Below, piece by piece: positions 31,715 to 41,474 of a stretch of 64,000 nt of DNA. Made by a program: the position numbers and the translations under genes. The first letter of the stretch is position 1. The number at the start of each line of letters is the position of its first letter. The stretch covers positions 2,542,001 through 2,606,000 of the forward strand of contig NZ_LKHV02000001.1 of NCBI RefSeq assembly GCF_001431315.2. Reading direction: 5' to 3'. The notes under the pieces are model-generated. The model was not told the DNA's origin. It did not search any database and saw nothing but the letters and a program-made list of their open reading frames with translations. The DNA comes from Candidatus Berkiella cookevillensis. Its GTDB lineage: Bacteria > Pseudomonadota > Gammaproteobacteria > Berkiellales > Berkiellaceae.

Positions 31715-32584
31715 ATGTACAATTTAGTAGTCAAACATAAAAAATATGTTTATATGCAGGTATTAAAAATGGGTATTGCTTTAGCTGAAAATCATTATTT
31801 CTTAAATAATTATCAAGATATGCGTGAGATCTTTGCACCTTTTAAAGATAAGCTGCAAATAGCGCACTTTACGCACCGTCGTTATTTTTTTAGTGATCAA
31901 TCTATACAAATTAGCACCACACATCCATCTCTCGTGCAACACCACTTAAGCAAAGGATACCCAATTCTACCTAATATTTCTCCCAACCTTATACAACAAG
32001 CATTCTGTTACCTAGCATTACAAAATAACAACAATGATAGATATAATCAGGCAATACATGACTATATCCATATGTTTGATATACATTTTCCATTTTTCCT
32101 CATGGAACAAAAAGAACACTATCTTGATATATTTGCATTTTCTTCTACAGGTGGAGAAACATTCGTTATAAATAATTTATTGAATAAAATCTCTGATTTG
32201 CAAAACTTTAAAGACTATTATCTAGATGTTGCAGAAACCTTTGTCCAAAAAGCAAAACAACATAAACTGCCCGTTCCTATTGAAATGCAGCCTAATCTAT
32301 CTCAGAATTCAGATTTTCTCTCACCCAATAACCTCCCCCACATAGAAGAAGGCGTATCTTTATATTTAGAAGCAAAGAAACAACTTATTAATAAGAAATT
32401 TCCAAATGCCTACTTAACAAGCAGAGAAGTAGAATTACTCTATTTTCTCTCTCGAGGATATTGTGCTAAGGAGGTTGCAACATTGATGGGCATTTCACCT
32501 CGAACAGTGTCAATCTATTTCAGTCATATCAAAGATAAAATGGCGGGAAAAAAGAAATCTGAACTACTTTCTTTTTTCTATTAG
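31715..32584 (+). CDS. Orphan LuxR-type transcriptional regulator
   Basis: 289 residues from the first ATG; a second ATG at 31769 (MGIALAENHYF) with AGG 8 nt upstream may be the true start. The C-terminal 55 residues are a LuxR/FixJ helix-turn-helix: LTSREVELLYFLSRGYCAKEVATLMGISPRTVSIYFSHIKDKM. The N-terminal 200 residues have no motif I recognise; placement and length resemble the ligand-sensing half of quorum-type LuxR proteins, but a receiver-domain Asp pattern is not evident. No luxI-like synthase is near. AT-rich, like other accessory genes here. Ligand and targets unknown. Confidence 0.8.
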   Translation: MYNLVVKHKKYVYMQVLKMGIALAENHYFLNNYQDMREIFAPFKDKLQIAHFTHRRYFFSDQSIQISTTHPSLVQHHLSKGYPILPNISPNLIQQAFCYLALQNNNNDRYNQAIHDYIHMFDIHFPFFLMEQKEHYLDIFAFSSTGGETFVINNLLNKISDLQNFKDYYLDVAETFVQKAKQHKLPVPIEMQPNLSQNSDFLSPNNLPHIEEGVSLYLEAKKQLINKKFPNAYLTSREVELLYFLSRGYCAKEVATLMGISPRTVSIYFSHIKDKMAGKKKSELLSFFY

Positions 32585-32657
32585 GCGTTGTTGACATGAC
32601 TGATATGAACACATGATATAAGCCATGTCATTTCTTTGTGAAAAAAAGCAAATCTAC

Positions 32658-33419
32658 TTATATTTCATTGAGACGTGCTAATACTTCTTCTAATTTTTCT
32701 GGTGGTAAGTAGCCAGGAATCATCACACCATTTTCAAGTATCAGTGTGGGGGTTCCTGTAATACCCATTAATATACCCAATTCATGCTCACCATCCACCG
32801 GATTTTTATCACAAGTTGTTTTTTGCACTTCTTTTTGTAGCTTAGCAGCTGTCAATGCTTCGTTCGGATTCTTAGCACACCAAACGCTGATCGCTTTTTG
32901 ATAATTCTCAGAGCCTGGCTCTCCCCTAGGAAAAGCCAAGTATTTAACAGCAATACCTTTATCATTTAAGGCTTTTATGTTGGAGTGAAATTTTTGACAA
33001 TAACCACAGTCTAAATCAGTAAATACTGTTACCGTGTGTTTGACTGTTTTAGGAATAAAATTGATTGATTGCTCTGGTTTTAATTGTTGCAAAGCCTTGA
33101 TCCTTGCCTGACGTCGCGCAAGCTCGGTGATATTTTTTAATTTATCTTGAGTATCAATAATATCACCCAAAAATAAAAAACGCCCTTCGGTAGAAATATA
33201 GAGAACCTTAGGACCATGCGTTACTTGATAGATCTCTTTGATAGGGGTTGCAACAATCTCTTCAAGCTTTATATCTGGAAAATGGCTTTGTAATATTTTA
33301 ACAAGATTTTGTCTAGTTGCTTCATCCTCTGTTGCAAAGCTTAAAACAGAACCAAAGAAAGTGCATAAAAATACAAAACTTAAGATGAGCTGCTTGCATG
33401 GGAAATTCAATTTTTTCAT
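32658..33419 (-). CDS. dsbC: Periplasmic disulfide isomerase DsbC
   Basis: Protein-disulfide isomerase of the periplasm; 253 residues. Signal peptide about 1-29 (LILSFVFLCTFFGSVLSFA). N-terminal dimerisation domain, then a thioredoxin domain with the active site Cys138-Gly-Tyr-Cys141 (DLDCGYCQKFH) and the cis-Pro segment GITGTPTLILENG. Needs DsbD-type reduction; no dsb partner is adjacent. Single gene, separated from ogt by 46 bp. Confidence 0.95.
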   Translation of the reverse strand: MKKLNFPCKQLILSFVFLCTFFGSVLSFATEDEATRQNLVKILQSHFPDIKLEEIVATPIKEIYQVTHGPKVLYISTEGRFLFLGDIIDTQDKLKNITELARRQARIKALQQLKPEQSINFIPKTVKHTVTVFTDLDCGYCQKFHSNIKALNDKGIAVKYLAFPRGEPGSENYQKAISVWCAKNPNEALTAAKLQKEVQKTTCDKNPVDGEHELGILMGITGTPTLILENGVMIPGYLPPEKLEEVLARLNEI

Positions 33420-33465
33420 ATATTTCCTTTTATTGTAGTGTCCGTATTTAATATAAGAGAAAAAT

Positions 33466-33942
33466 TTATATTGTCTGCTCGTGTTTGAGCAACCATTTTT
33501 TGATATTCATTTTTTCACCTGCAGTAAAACCCGCATATCCTCCTAAACCTTGCTTTGATACAACACGGTGACAAGGAATGATCACTGGCAAGGGATTTTC
33601 TCGACAAGCATTACCAACTGCGCGCGCAGACGTTTGCAAGCGAAGTGCTAAGTCACCATAGCTAATGGTTGTTGCAAATGGAAGGGTGATAAGTGCTTGC
33701 CAAACTTTACGCTGAAAGGGTGTTCCTGGCGGAATCGCCCCTCGATACATAATAGGCTTTTTATGCTCAAAATAATTGAGCAGAAGACTTGAGGCTTCTG
33801 TTAAACAGTTGGGAAGCAAATGTGGAGGCTTATTCGAATTGGCAGCTTCATCTGCGCCAATAAAAGATATTTGGCAAAGCCGATCCTCAAAAGCCTCCAG
33901 CGCCAAATATCCAATGGGCGTCTGAAGGCTTAAGCGTTGCAT
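33466..33942 (-). CDS. ogt: Methylated-DNA--protein-cysteine methyltransferase
   Basis: Suicide repair enzyme removing alkyl groups from O6-methylguanine. 158 residues. Acceptor cysteine is Cys124 in PVIIPCHRVVSKQGLGGYAG; the helix-turn-helix ending RAVGNACRENP is also present. No Ada regulatory domain, so it is the stand-alone Ogt type. 24 bp downstream of rplS. Confidence 0.93.
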   Translation of the reverse strand: MQRLSLQTPIGYLALEAFEDRLCQISFIGADEAANSNKPPHLLPNCLTEASSLLLNYFEHKKPIMYRGAIPPGTPFQRKVWQALITLPFATTISYGDLALRLQTSARAVGNACRENPLPVIIPCHRVVSKQGLGGYAGFTAGEKMNIKKWLLKHEQTI

Positions 33943-33966
33943 GATAATTCGTCGATCTCAAAACAA

Positions 33967-34350
33967 TTATTGTTGTTGAGCTTCTTTGAGCTTATCTTTT
34001 TGTGTCTTAGCAAGATCTTCTTTAATACGCGCAGCACGGCCACTTAATGCACGTAAATAGTACAGTTTAGACTGACGTACTTTACCACGACGATTTAATT
34101 CAATGCGCTCAATGATGGGGCTGTGGGTTTGGAATACGCGCTCAACGCCTTCGCCATGAGATATTTTTCGAACGGTGAAAGAGGAATTAATACCTCTGTT
34201 TTTGATAGCAATTACAACGCCTTCAAAAGCCTGCAATCTTTCTCTAGTACCTTCCACAACCTTAACATAAACCGTTACAGTATCACCTTGTGAAAAAGAA
34301 GGTATTGTGCGTAATTGTTCTTTTTCTAGTGCTTGTATAATTAAGCTCAT
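33967..34350 (-). CDS. rplS: 50S ribosomal protein bL19
   Basis: L19 (127 residues) sits at the 30S-50S interface. [30 protein letters not shown] and [23 protein letters not shown] are diagnostic, as is [15 protein letters not shown]. Last gene of the conserved rpsP-rimM-trmD-rplS operon. Confidence 0.97.
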   Translation of the reverse strand: MSLIIQALEKEQLRTIPSFSQGDTVTVYVKVVEGTRERLQAFEGVVIAIKNRGINSSFTVRKISHGEGVERVFQTHSPIIERIELNRRGKVRQSKLYYLRALSGRAARIKEDLAKTQKDKLKEAQQQ

Positions 34351-34366
34351 CTTACTCTCCCAAAAC

Positions 34367-35125
34367 TTAAAGTCCCGACTCTATTTGAAATTCTTTTAGT
34401 AATTGTAAATCATCCTGGCTCATTTTATTGTCCTGCAATAAATCAGGCCTCAATTTCCAGGTTCTACCAATCTTTTGCTTCCTGCGCCATCGATGAATTG
34501 CTGCGTGATCACCACTTAGCAACACGGCAGGCACTGTTTGTCCATCTAACTCGGGAGGCCGAGTATAGTGAGGACAATCTAAAAATCCGTCATTTTCTTC
34601 AGTAAATGCATCTTCTTTATTAGAAGCCTCATCTCCCAAAGCACCAGGTATAAAGCGCGTGACAGCATCCAATACCACCATCACCGGCAACTCTCCCCCG
34701 GTTAAGACATAATCACCAATGGATATCACTTCATCGATATCACGCTCTATAATGCGTTGATCAATGCCTTCATAGCGACCTGAAACAAAAATAATTCCTG
34801 GCCAAGTCGCTAAATCTCTTACTAATTCTGTATTCAGTTGCTTACCATCTGGCGCAAGATAGACAACCTTCGTTCCAACAGGTGCTTGCTGCTTCGCTGC
34901 GTGAATCGCTAAGCGTAATGGTCGCGCTTGCATTACCATGCCTGGCCCACCACCATAAGGCCTATCATCTACCGTGCTGTGCTTATTACCTGCAAATGAT
35001 CTGGGATTCCAAAACTCACAGTGCAATAATTCTTTTTTTTGCGCTTGGTGCACAATGCCATGCTCTAAAAAACCAGAAAACATCTCTGGAAAAATAGAAA
35101 TAATACCACACCACATTTTGGCCAT
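34367..35125 (-). CDS. trmD: tRNA (guanine-37-N1)-methyltransferase
   Basis: Makes m1G37 in tRNAs to prevent frameshifting. 252 residues. Trefoil-knot SAM site: [13 protein letters not shown] and [20 protein letters not shown] are clear, followed by the flexible linker and a C-terminal helical domain. Its ATG shares one base with the rimM stop (TAATG). Confidence 0.97.
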   Translation of the reverse strand: MAKMWCGIISIFPEMFSGFLEHGIVHQAQKKELLHCEFWNPRSFAGNKHSTVDDRPYGGGPGMVMQARPLRLAIHAAKQQAPVGTKVVYLAPDGKQLNTELVRDLATWPGIIFVSGRYEGIDQRIIERDIDEVISIGDYVLTGGELPVMVVLDAVTRFIPGALGDEASNKEDAFTEENDGFLDCPHYTRPPELDGQTVPAVLLSGDHAAIHRWRRKQKIGRTWKLRPDLLQDNKMSQDDLQLLKEFQIESGL

Positions 35126-35691
35126 TAGTTTATATCAAAATCCCAATCCAAGGTGACTAGCCTCGATTGTAAATCAACACCAACAACCGTTTCTTGCCAT
35201 ATAAATGGCACATGACGTTCTTTTGCTTTATCTTTGATAACCATGATATCTAAACCTGTATTTTCATAAAGATAATCAATAGTTCCTAAAGCAACACCTT
35301 CTTTTGTAACAACTGCTAGACCTTCTAAATCTGACCAGTAAAATTCACCCTCAGATGGCGCTGGCAATTCACTACGCAAAACAGCAATGGGCTTATTACT
35401 CAATAAAGCTGCTTGCTCTTTTTGCAGAATGCCACTTAAGTGCACAATCCAAGACTTGCCGTGCATTTTACTGTGCTCAACCGTCATCGGTTGCCACTCA
35501 TTACGTTGTAAAATAAACCAACGCTTATATTCAAAAATATTCTCAATCGGGTGGGTAAATGATTGAACATGTTGCCACCCTTCCAGGCCATAAGAGCGTC
35601 CAAGACGTCCTATAATCACATATGACTTGTCTTCTGTCGCTCTTTGAGAACTGTGCATCATCGCAGGCATTTCAGGTGAATTAAGCTTCAA
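35125..35691 (-). CDS. rimM: 16S rRNA processing protein RimM
   Basis: 30S maturation factor that binds S19 and the 16S 3' domain; 188 residues. The N-terminal barrel has [19 protein letters not shown] and the PRC-type C-terminal barrel has [37 protein letters not shown]. Overlaps rpsP by 11 bp and trmD by 1 bp. The start may lie at one of several Met codons in the first 12 residues. Confidence 0.95.
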   Translation of the reverse strand: MKLNSPEMPAMMHSSQRATEDKSYVIIGRLGRSYGLEGWQHVQSFTHPIENIFEYKRWFILQRNEWQPMTVEHSKMHGKSWIVHLSGILQKEQAALLSNKPIAVLRSELPAPSEGEFYWSDLEGLAVVTKEGVALGTIDYLYENTGLDIMVIKDKAKERHVPFIWQETVVGVDLQSRLVTLDWDFDIN

Positions 35692-35947
35692 CCGCTACAC
35701 CACTTTTCTTTTCCCACTCTTTCCATAACGCCGCTACACGTAAAGAAGGCTGAGCACCACGCTCTATCCAATACTGGACGCGCTCATTTACCATTAATAA
35801 TTTGGTTTCTTTGCCTTGCGCAACTGGATTGAAATAGCCAACCCTCTCGATATATCGACCATCGCGTGCAGAACGTTTGTCAGAAACAACGATACTGTAA
35901 AATGGACGTTTTTTAGCTCCCTTACGGGCTAAGCGAATGACAACCAT
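35681..35947 (-). CDS. rpsP: 30S ribosomal protein bS16
   Basis: S16 (88 residues), early 16S assembly protein. The start [41 protein letters not shown]-type pattern is unmistakable (seen in sequence across residues 1-41). GAGGAAAGG precedes the ATG. First gene of the operon; the ffh gene usually nearby lies 1.9 kb upstream, beyond two plus-strand genes. Confidence 0.97.
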   Translation of the reverse strand: MVVIRLARKGAKKRPFYSIVVSDKRSARDGRYIERVGYFNPVAQGKETKLLMVNERVQYWIERGAQPSLRVAALWKEWEKKSGVAVEA

Positions 35948-36200
35948 AACCTTTCCTCTTGATTTTATATGTTAGCTAACAAATTACAAAAGCGCAGTCT
36001 TTTGCAAAGTAAAGGGCACTCATTTTACGCTAAAGATAACAGTTTGAGAACCAGCCCTACGCAAACAGAACCATAAAAATACAATAAATCACCCCAAATG
36101 AATAAAATAACGACCCATTGATTTAAGTTTCTAAATTAAATAGAATGGGCGCCCATGAACTCAAACTATCTCTGCAAAACGCAGAAAGCAGACTTATACC

Positions 36201-37142
36201 ATGAACTTGTTTCTCTATTTGACGATTATTTTGCTTTGGGGCACAACCTGGATTGCAATGAAAAACCAAGTGGGCGTCGTACCCTACGATGTCTCAATCA
36301 TTTACCGCTTTGCTACCGCTGCTTTTATCTTATTTTTCATACTATTATTGAAAAATGCGCGATTTCGCTTCTCGCTTAAACAACATCTCTCTATGGCAAC
36401 CTTAGGTATTTTGTTGTTTTGTACAAATTTTGCTTTTTTCTATAGAGCAGCAGCATATATCACCTCAGGCTTACTCGCTATTATTTTCTCCACCAGCGTT
36501 ATCATGATTATGCTCAACAACGCTTTATTCTTTAAGAAAAAAACCACTACACGTATGCTCGCGGGTGGTACGCTAGGAATTATGGGACTCTGCCTCATTT
36601 TTTGGCCAGAACTCGAAAACTTTAGTTTCAATGATGCAACCTGCATTGGTATCCTCTACGGACTGGTTGGCACCTACTGCTTTTCTTTAGCTAATCAACT
36701 ATCAACTTACTGCACAAAACTGAGCATTCCGTTATTGAGCAGCACCTTCTTTGGTATGCTCTATGGCGCAACATTCCTCACGATTCTTTGCTTAGTTCGT
36801 GGTCTTGAATTCACCTTTGATCCCTCTTTGCCCTATGTCTTGTCTTTGTTGCACTTAGCCATTCCTGGCTCAGTGATTGGCTTTTTAACCTATTTAACAC
36901 TGATTAAGCGAATAGGCCCTGAAAGAGCTGTTTATGCAACCTTGTTTTTCCCATTGGTTGCTCTCACCATCTCTACTTTTTATGAGTCTTTTGAATGGGT
37001 TTGGGAAGATTTTGCAGGATTTACCCTCATCTTAATTGGTAATTTCCTGGTCATGGTAAAAGCAACCACCTTAGCCTTTATCAAGCGCAAGCTCAGTTTT
37101 CAAGGAACTACCACCTCTATGACAAATACGCCTGCTCAATAA
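36201..37142 (+). CDS. DMT-superfamily (EamA) transporter
   Basis: Inner-membrane drug/metabolite transporter, 313 residues with ten hydrophobic segments arranged as two EamA repeats. The first begins LTIILLWGTTWIAMKNQVGVVPYDVSIIYRF, the family opening. The second ends in ERAVYATLFFPLVALTISTFYESFEW, the usual PV-x-A-x-x-x-x-x-x-x-E-x-x-x-W region. A short basic tail follows. Substrate unknown. No strong ribosome-binding site is seen. One of two plus-strand genes set between rpsP and ffh. Confidence 0.88.
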   Translation: MNLFLYLTIILLWGTTWIAMKNQVGVVPYDVSIIYRFATAAFILFFILLLKNARFRFSLKQHLSMATLGILLFCTNFAFFYRAAAYITSGLLAIIFSTSVIMIMLNNALFFKKKTTTRMLAGGTLGIMGLCLIFWPELENFSFNDATCIGILYGLVGTYCFSLANQLSTYCTKLSIPLLSSTFFGMLYGATFLTILCLVRGLEFTFDPSLPYVLSLLHLAIPGSVIGFLTYLTLIKRIGPERAVYATLFFPLVALTISTFYESFEWVWEDFAGFTLILIGNFLVMVKATTLAFIKRKLSFQGTTTSMTNTPAQ

Positions 37143-37282
37143 TGACTTATCACGTACTTGCTCTAGCAACAGGGCGAGTGCGCCCCCTTGCAACATGCTC
37201 TACACAAACGATCAGTTTTATAACTGAAGCAATTCACATAAGATTTTCTTAAGTATTCTTACTTCATCAAGGATGGGATATT

Positions 37283-37780
37283 ATGGCGAATGCAATGCAC
37301 AGAAACCACTTGCACAACGGTATTACTGCAGGATTTACGGTTATTTTTTCAGCTTGTTTATATTCAGCGGGTTGGTCATCATTAGCCAATCTAAGCATTG
37401 CACTCTCATCAGGCGTAGGTATTTTCGTCTTGCTCAAATTAGCCGATCTCTGTGTTGCTTTACAAAGAGTTTCTGACAATGCAAATCAAACCGTAACATA
37501 TTTCAATGAAGACATCATAAATGAACTCAAGCAAACGATTGATAAAGCCAACAAAGTGCTTGATAAATCGGAACAGACGCTAGGCAGTGTAAACCAAGAA
37601 ATGGTGCCCAATCTTACCCAAACACTCGATCATGTGCGAGAGACAGCTCAGCAAGCAAAAAGTCTTGTGGAGAAAACGAGTGGAAAAGTAGATGAAATGC
37701 TTTCTGGTCAATTAGTATTGCAGCTGGGTACTGCGCCACAATCCAATCCAAACCATAGTAAAAAAGATAAGCCTCACTAA
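37283..37780 (+). CDS. Membrane-anchored coiled-coil protein, function unknown
   Basis: 165 residues. Two hydrophobic segments (about 14-34 and 37-57) are followed by a long amphipathic helix (about 62-140) of the NANQTVTYFNEDIINELKQTIDKANKVL type with regular heptads, and a short Lys-rich tail. The layout resembles DUF948/methyl-accepting-like helical proteins, but I do not recognise a family. AAGGATGG lies upstream of the ATG. Ends just before a bidirectional terminator shared with ffh. Confidence 0.7.
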   Translation: MANAMHRNHLHNGITAGFTVIFSACLYSAGWSSLANLSIALSSGVGIFVLLKLADLCVALQRVSDNANQTVTYFNEDIINELKQTIDKANKVLDKSEQTLGSVNQEMVPNLTQTLDHVRETAQQAKSLVEKTSGKVDEMLSGQLVLQLGTAPQSNPNHSKKDKPH

Positions 37781-37808
37781 AATATGCTCATAAGCATACA
37801 ACTCAAAT

Positions 37809-37841
37809 AAAAAAGCAGCTCGTATTACGGAACTGCTTTTT
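37809..37841. terminator. Bidirectional intrinsic terminator
   Basis: AAAAAGCAG and CTGCTTTTT arms (with a partly paired CTC...GAA continuation) flank a short loop, giving a T-run on either strand. It separates the convergent coiled-coil gene and ffh. Confidence 0.8.
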
Positions 37842-37851
37842 ATTTGGCTTA

Positions 37852-39222
37852 TTAATTCATGCCACTAGGCGGCATCAATTTATCAAAATCTTTCATTCCA
37901 CGCATCATTTTAGCCATCCCCCCTTTTTGAGAGAGTTTTTTCATCATCTTTTGCATTTGTTCAAATTGTTTTAGGGCACGATTCACATCTTGGATGCTAG
38001 TACCAGAACCCAATGCAATTCTCTTCTTACGAGAGCCTTTAATAATGATTGGCTTTTTACGTTCTTGTTTGGTCATAGAGTTAATGATAGCCAACATTTG
38101 ATCCATCACTTTGTCATTCGCCTTAGACTTCACTTCGGTTGGTAAAGCGCCCATGCCTGGCAGCTTGTCCATCAAACTGGCCAATCCACCCATTTTTTTC
38201 ATCTGCATAATTTGAGAGCGAAAATCTTCAAAATCAAAGCCTTTACCCTTCTGAATTTTTTTACTTAAACGCTCAGCTTCACCTTTATCAATTTTACGCT
38301 CTAGCTCTTCTACCAGCGATAAGATATCCCCCATCCCCAAAATACGAGAAGCCATCCGATCGGGATGGAAAGGTTCAAGCGCATCAATTTTTTCACCCAT
38401 ACCAATAAATTTGATAGGCTTATCAGTGATCTTCTTAATAGATAAAACAGCACCCCCACGTGCATCACCATCCATCTTGGTGATCACAACCCCTGTTAAA
38501 GGCAAGGCATCATTAAAAGATTTAGCTGTTTTCGCTGCATCTTGACCGGTCATGCCATCCACAACAAAGAGCGTCTCTGTGGGTTTGATGGCCTGATGAA
38601 TGGCTTTAATTTCTGCCATCATGGCATCATCAATATGTAAACGACCTGCCGTATCAATAATGACCACATCACAATTTTGCTTCTTAGCCGCATCAATCGC
38701 TTGCTGTGCAATAGAAACAGGCGGGGTGTTTTCAGGTGCTTGATAAAAATCAGCGCCCACTTCTTGAGCCAATCTTTCAAGCTGCGCAATTGCCGCAGGC
38801 CTGTAGATATCGCAACTGGCTAATAGTGCTTTTTTATTTTGTCTTTCAGAAAGCCACTTTGCCAACTTTGCTGTGCTTGTGGTTTTACCAGAACCTTGTA
38901 AGCCAGCCATTAAAACAACAACAGGTGGCGCAGCCCTCAAATCGAGGCTCTCGCACTTCTCACCCATAATCTCAACTAACTTATCATTGACGAGCTTCAC
39001 CAAAGTCTGTGCTGGTGTTAAGCTCTTCTTAACTTCCAGCCCTCTGGCAACCTCTTTCAAGTCATTTACAAATTCTTTGACGACTTCTAAAGCAACATCC
39101 GCCTCAAGCAAAGCTTTTTTGACTTCACGAAGGGTTTCCTTCATGTTTTCATCTGATAGCTTGCCACGACCGACAACATTTCTAAAAGTTTTACTAAGGC
39201 GCTCAGTTAAATTTTCAAACAT
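37852..39222 (-). CDS. ffh: Signal recognition particle GTPase Ffh
   Basis: Binds signal sequences of inner-membrane proteins with 4.5S RNA. 456 residues from MFENLTERLSKTF, the family start; a TTG three codons upstream is less likely. NG domain: GLQGSGKTTSTAKLAKW (P-loop), DTAGRLHIDD, TKMDGDARGGAVLS and FIGMGEKIDALEPFHP. The C-terminal Met-rich M domain runs to QKMMKKLSQKGGMAKMM. Divergent from ypjD. Confidence 0.97.
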   Translation of the reverse strand: MFENLTERLSKTFRNVVGRGKLSDENMKETLREVKKALLEADVALEVVKEFVNDLKEVARGLEVKKSLTPAQTLVKLVNDKLVEIMGEKCESLDLRAAPPVVVLMAGLQGSGKTTSTAKLAKWLSERQNKKALLASCDIYRPAAIAQLERLAQEVGADFYQAPENTPPVSIAQQAIDAAKKQNCDVVIIDTAGRLHIDDAMMAEIKAIHQAIKPTETLFVVDGMTGQDAAKTAKSFNDALPLTGVVITKMDGDARGGAVLSIKKITDKPIKFIGMGEKIDALEPFHPDRMASRILGMGDILSLVEELERKIDKGEAERLSKKIQKGKGFDFEDFRSQIMQMKKMGGLASLMDKLPGMGALPTEVKSKANDKVMDQMLAIINSMTKQERKKPIIIKGSRKKRIALGSGTSIQDVNRALKQFEQMQKMMKKLSQKGGMAKMMRGMKDFDKLMPPSGMN

Positions 39223-39310
39223 AGGGATCAACCAATCCTGAAATAAAAAGTGTTAAACTTGTGTTTTGGCTTATTATACCTAAAACGGCAAAAAGAATTT
39301 TATTTAAATT

Positions 39311-40084
39311 ATGCTATATCTCACTATAATTAGTTGCTTATCGTACATATTATCTGCTGGGTGTCAAGCCAGACAGCTATTTCATAGCCCCCAAGCCCGT
39401 ACTTCACTACTATTTAGGCTCTCAAGCTTTATCAGTATCCTCTGCCACGGCTACTTATTATACTTACTGATAGAAACGCCCAATGGGCAAAATCTCTATA
39501 GCTTGATCTTACTCTCACTTATCTTTTGGCTCCTAAATATAACGATTTTTCTCAGTGTACATCTAGCTAAGGTTGAGAATTTAGCTTTATTTGCTTACCC
39601 TCTAACAACCTTTATTTTAGTGCTCACCTATCTTTACCCAGGGAAAACAGTTGTACAAACGGCTAATTTTGAAGGTATGGTCAGCCATATTTTTCTATCC
39701 TTGTTTGCAACAAGTACCCTGTGTCTCGCCTTCTTGCAGTCTATTTTACTCGGCTTACAGAATTATTATCTCAGACATCGCGCACCTGCAGCGCTCTTAA
39801 AATTATTGCCGCCACTACAAACGATGGAAGGTCTACTCTATGTGTTCTTATGGTTAGGGCTTTCTTGTCTCTCGCTCGCCTTAATAAGTGGCATTTGGTT
39901 TCAAGCAAATCACCCAGAACTGAAACACACACCTCAAATATTTTTATCGCTGATTACTTGGCTCATTATCTGCACGCTATTGATAGGACGTTATAAACTA
40001 GGTTGGCATTTACAAAAATCCGTGCTAGGCACAACCATTGGATTTGCCCTTATTTTTATGTCCTATTTTGGTACCCACTTATAA
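39311..40084 (+). CDS. ypjD: CcsA/HemX-type inner membrane protein YpjD
   Basis: 257 residues, about eight membrane segments, belonging to the cytochrome-c-assembly CcsA-like family. The C-terminal WLIICTLLIGRYKLGWHLQKSVLGTTIGFALIFMSYFG region is characteristic of YpjD. It has the same neighbours as in E. coli (ffh and corB/yfjD). Molecular role not established; the family relates to haem handling or export. Confidence 0.85.
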   Translation: MLYLTIISCLSYILSAGCQARQLFHSPQARTSLLFRLSSFISILCHGYLLYLLIETPNGQNLYSLILLSLIFWLLNITIFLSVHLAKVENLALFAYPLTTFILVLTYLYPGKTVVQTANFEGMVSHIFLSLFATSTLCLAFLQSILLGLQNYYLRHRAPAALLKLLPPLQTMEGLLYVFLWLGLSCLSLALISGIWFQANHPELKHTPQIFLSLITWLIICTLLIGRYKLGWHLQKSVLGTTIGFALIFMSYFGTHL

Positions 40085-40097
40085 GCGTAGGTGAACA

Positions 40098-41381
40098 GTG
40101 AATGATATTCCGCTTCCTATTTTAAGCATCTTACTCATTATTCTACTTTTGCTCTCAGCTTTCTTTTCTGCGTGTGAAACCGGCATGATGACGATTAATC
40201 GCTATCGACTCAGACACTTAACAAAGACATCTCGTGCAGCAAGACGTGTCCAAAAATTATTAGAGCGACCCGACAGACTCTTAGGCGCCATCTTATTGGG
40301 CAACAATTTTGCCAATATTACTGCTGCCGCGATTGCATCAGTCATGGCCATTCGGCTCTGGGGTGACTATGGTGTGCTCATCGCCAGCTTTCTTTTAACG
40401 ATTATTATTCTAATTTTTGCAGAAGTTTCTCCCAAAACATTAGCTGCTATTTATCCTGAAAAGATAGCGTTTCGCGCTTCTTTGACGCTGTCTGCTATCT
40501 TACGAGTACTTTATCCACTCGTTTGGATCATCAATGCTTTTTCAAATGGTCTTTTGCGACTCATCGGCGTAAAAATACGCAAACAAAAACATTTAAGCAT
40601 TTCACCAGAAGAACTGCGCACCGTCGTCCATGAAGCCGCTGGCCGCATCTCCTCTCAACATCGTGCCATGCTACTTGGGATCTTGGATTTAGAACAAGTA
40701 AGCATTGAAGACATCATGATCCCGAGAAATGAAATTATTGGTATTGATATCAATAATGAATGGGAGGCCATTAAATCTCAATTAGCCAGCACACAGCACA
40801 CCTTTTTGCCTGTATATGAAGATGATTTAAATGATATGATTGGCGTACTTCATGTAAAAGATGCGATACACATCTTCGCTCAACATGCAGGCACCAAAGA
40901 ACAATTACGTGATGTTTTAATGGATGTCTATTTTGTGCCAGAAGGCACGAGCCTTGCAACTCAACTCTTAAATTTTAAAAATAACAAAAAACGCTTTGCT
41001 TTAGTTGTTGATGAATATGGTGATTTACAGGGCCTGATTACGCTAGAAGACATTTTTGAAGAAATTGTTGGAGAGTTCACAACAGATATGGTGTCTGAAA
41101 CACAAGCCTTTATTCATCCACAACAAGATGGCAGCCTGTTAATCGATGGCAGTACAGCCTTGCGCGATTTAAATCCTATGCTTGGATTAGATTTGCCCAT
41201 GAACGGTGCAAAAACCTTAAGCGGTCTCATCATCGAATATCTTGAAACGATTCCAGAAAGCGGCACCTGTTGTAAAATTAATCAAATTCCAATGGAAATC
41301 ATTCAAGTACAAGACAATAAAATTAAGACCGTTAAAATTGTTTCAAACTTTACACATCCTGCGGGCAATAAGGTGAGATAA
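40098..41381 (+). CDS. corB: CNNM/CorC-family membrane protein (CorB/YfjD type)
   Basis: 427 residues. DUF21/CNNM transmembrane domain (about 1-190; SAFFSACETGMMTINRYRL and LLGNNFANITAAAIAS), then two CBS domains (about 205-330; IMIPRNEIIGIDINN and FALVVDEYGDLQGLITLEDIFEEIVGE), and a C-terminal CorC_HlyC domain (from about 345). Linked with Mg/Co efflux or resistance. 13 bp after ypjD, likely one operon. Confidence 0.9.
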   Translation: MNDIPLPILSILLIILLLLSAFFSACETGMMTINRYRLRHLTKTSRAARRVQKLLERPDRLLGAILLGNNFANITAAAIASVMAIRLWGDYGVLIASFLLTIIILIFAEVSPKTLAAIYPEKIAFRASLTLSAILRVLYPLVWIINAFSNGLLRLIGVKIRKQKHLSISPEELRTVVHEAAGRISSQHRAMLLGILDLEQVSIEDIMIPRNEIIGIDINNEWEAIKSQLASTQHTFLPVYEDDLNDMIGVLHVKDAIHIFAQHAGTKEQLRDVLMDVYFVPEGTSLATQLLNFKNNKKRFALVVDEYGDLQGLITLEDIFEEIVGEFTTDMVSETQAFIHPQQDGSLLIDGSTALRDLNPMLGLDLPMNGAKTLSGLIIEYLETIPESGTCCKINQIPMEIIQVQDNKIKTVKIVSNFTHPAGNKVR

Positions 41382-41474
41382 GCTATTAAATATTATTGAT
41401 TGACTGACTCATGCACTCGGGTGATATTACTAGCTATGCTGTCATATTCTATTAAAGTCATCAAATCAAATAAT

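Noticed and set aside
37283-37780. Phasin or chemotaxis protein
   Set aside because: The helix pattern is suggestive, but no family motif could be identified.
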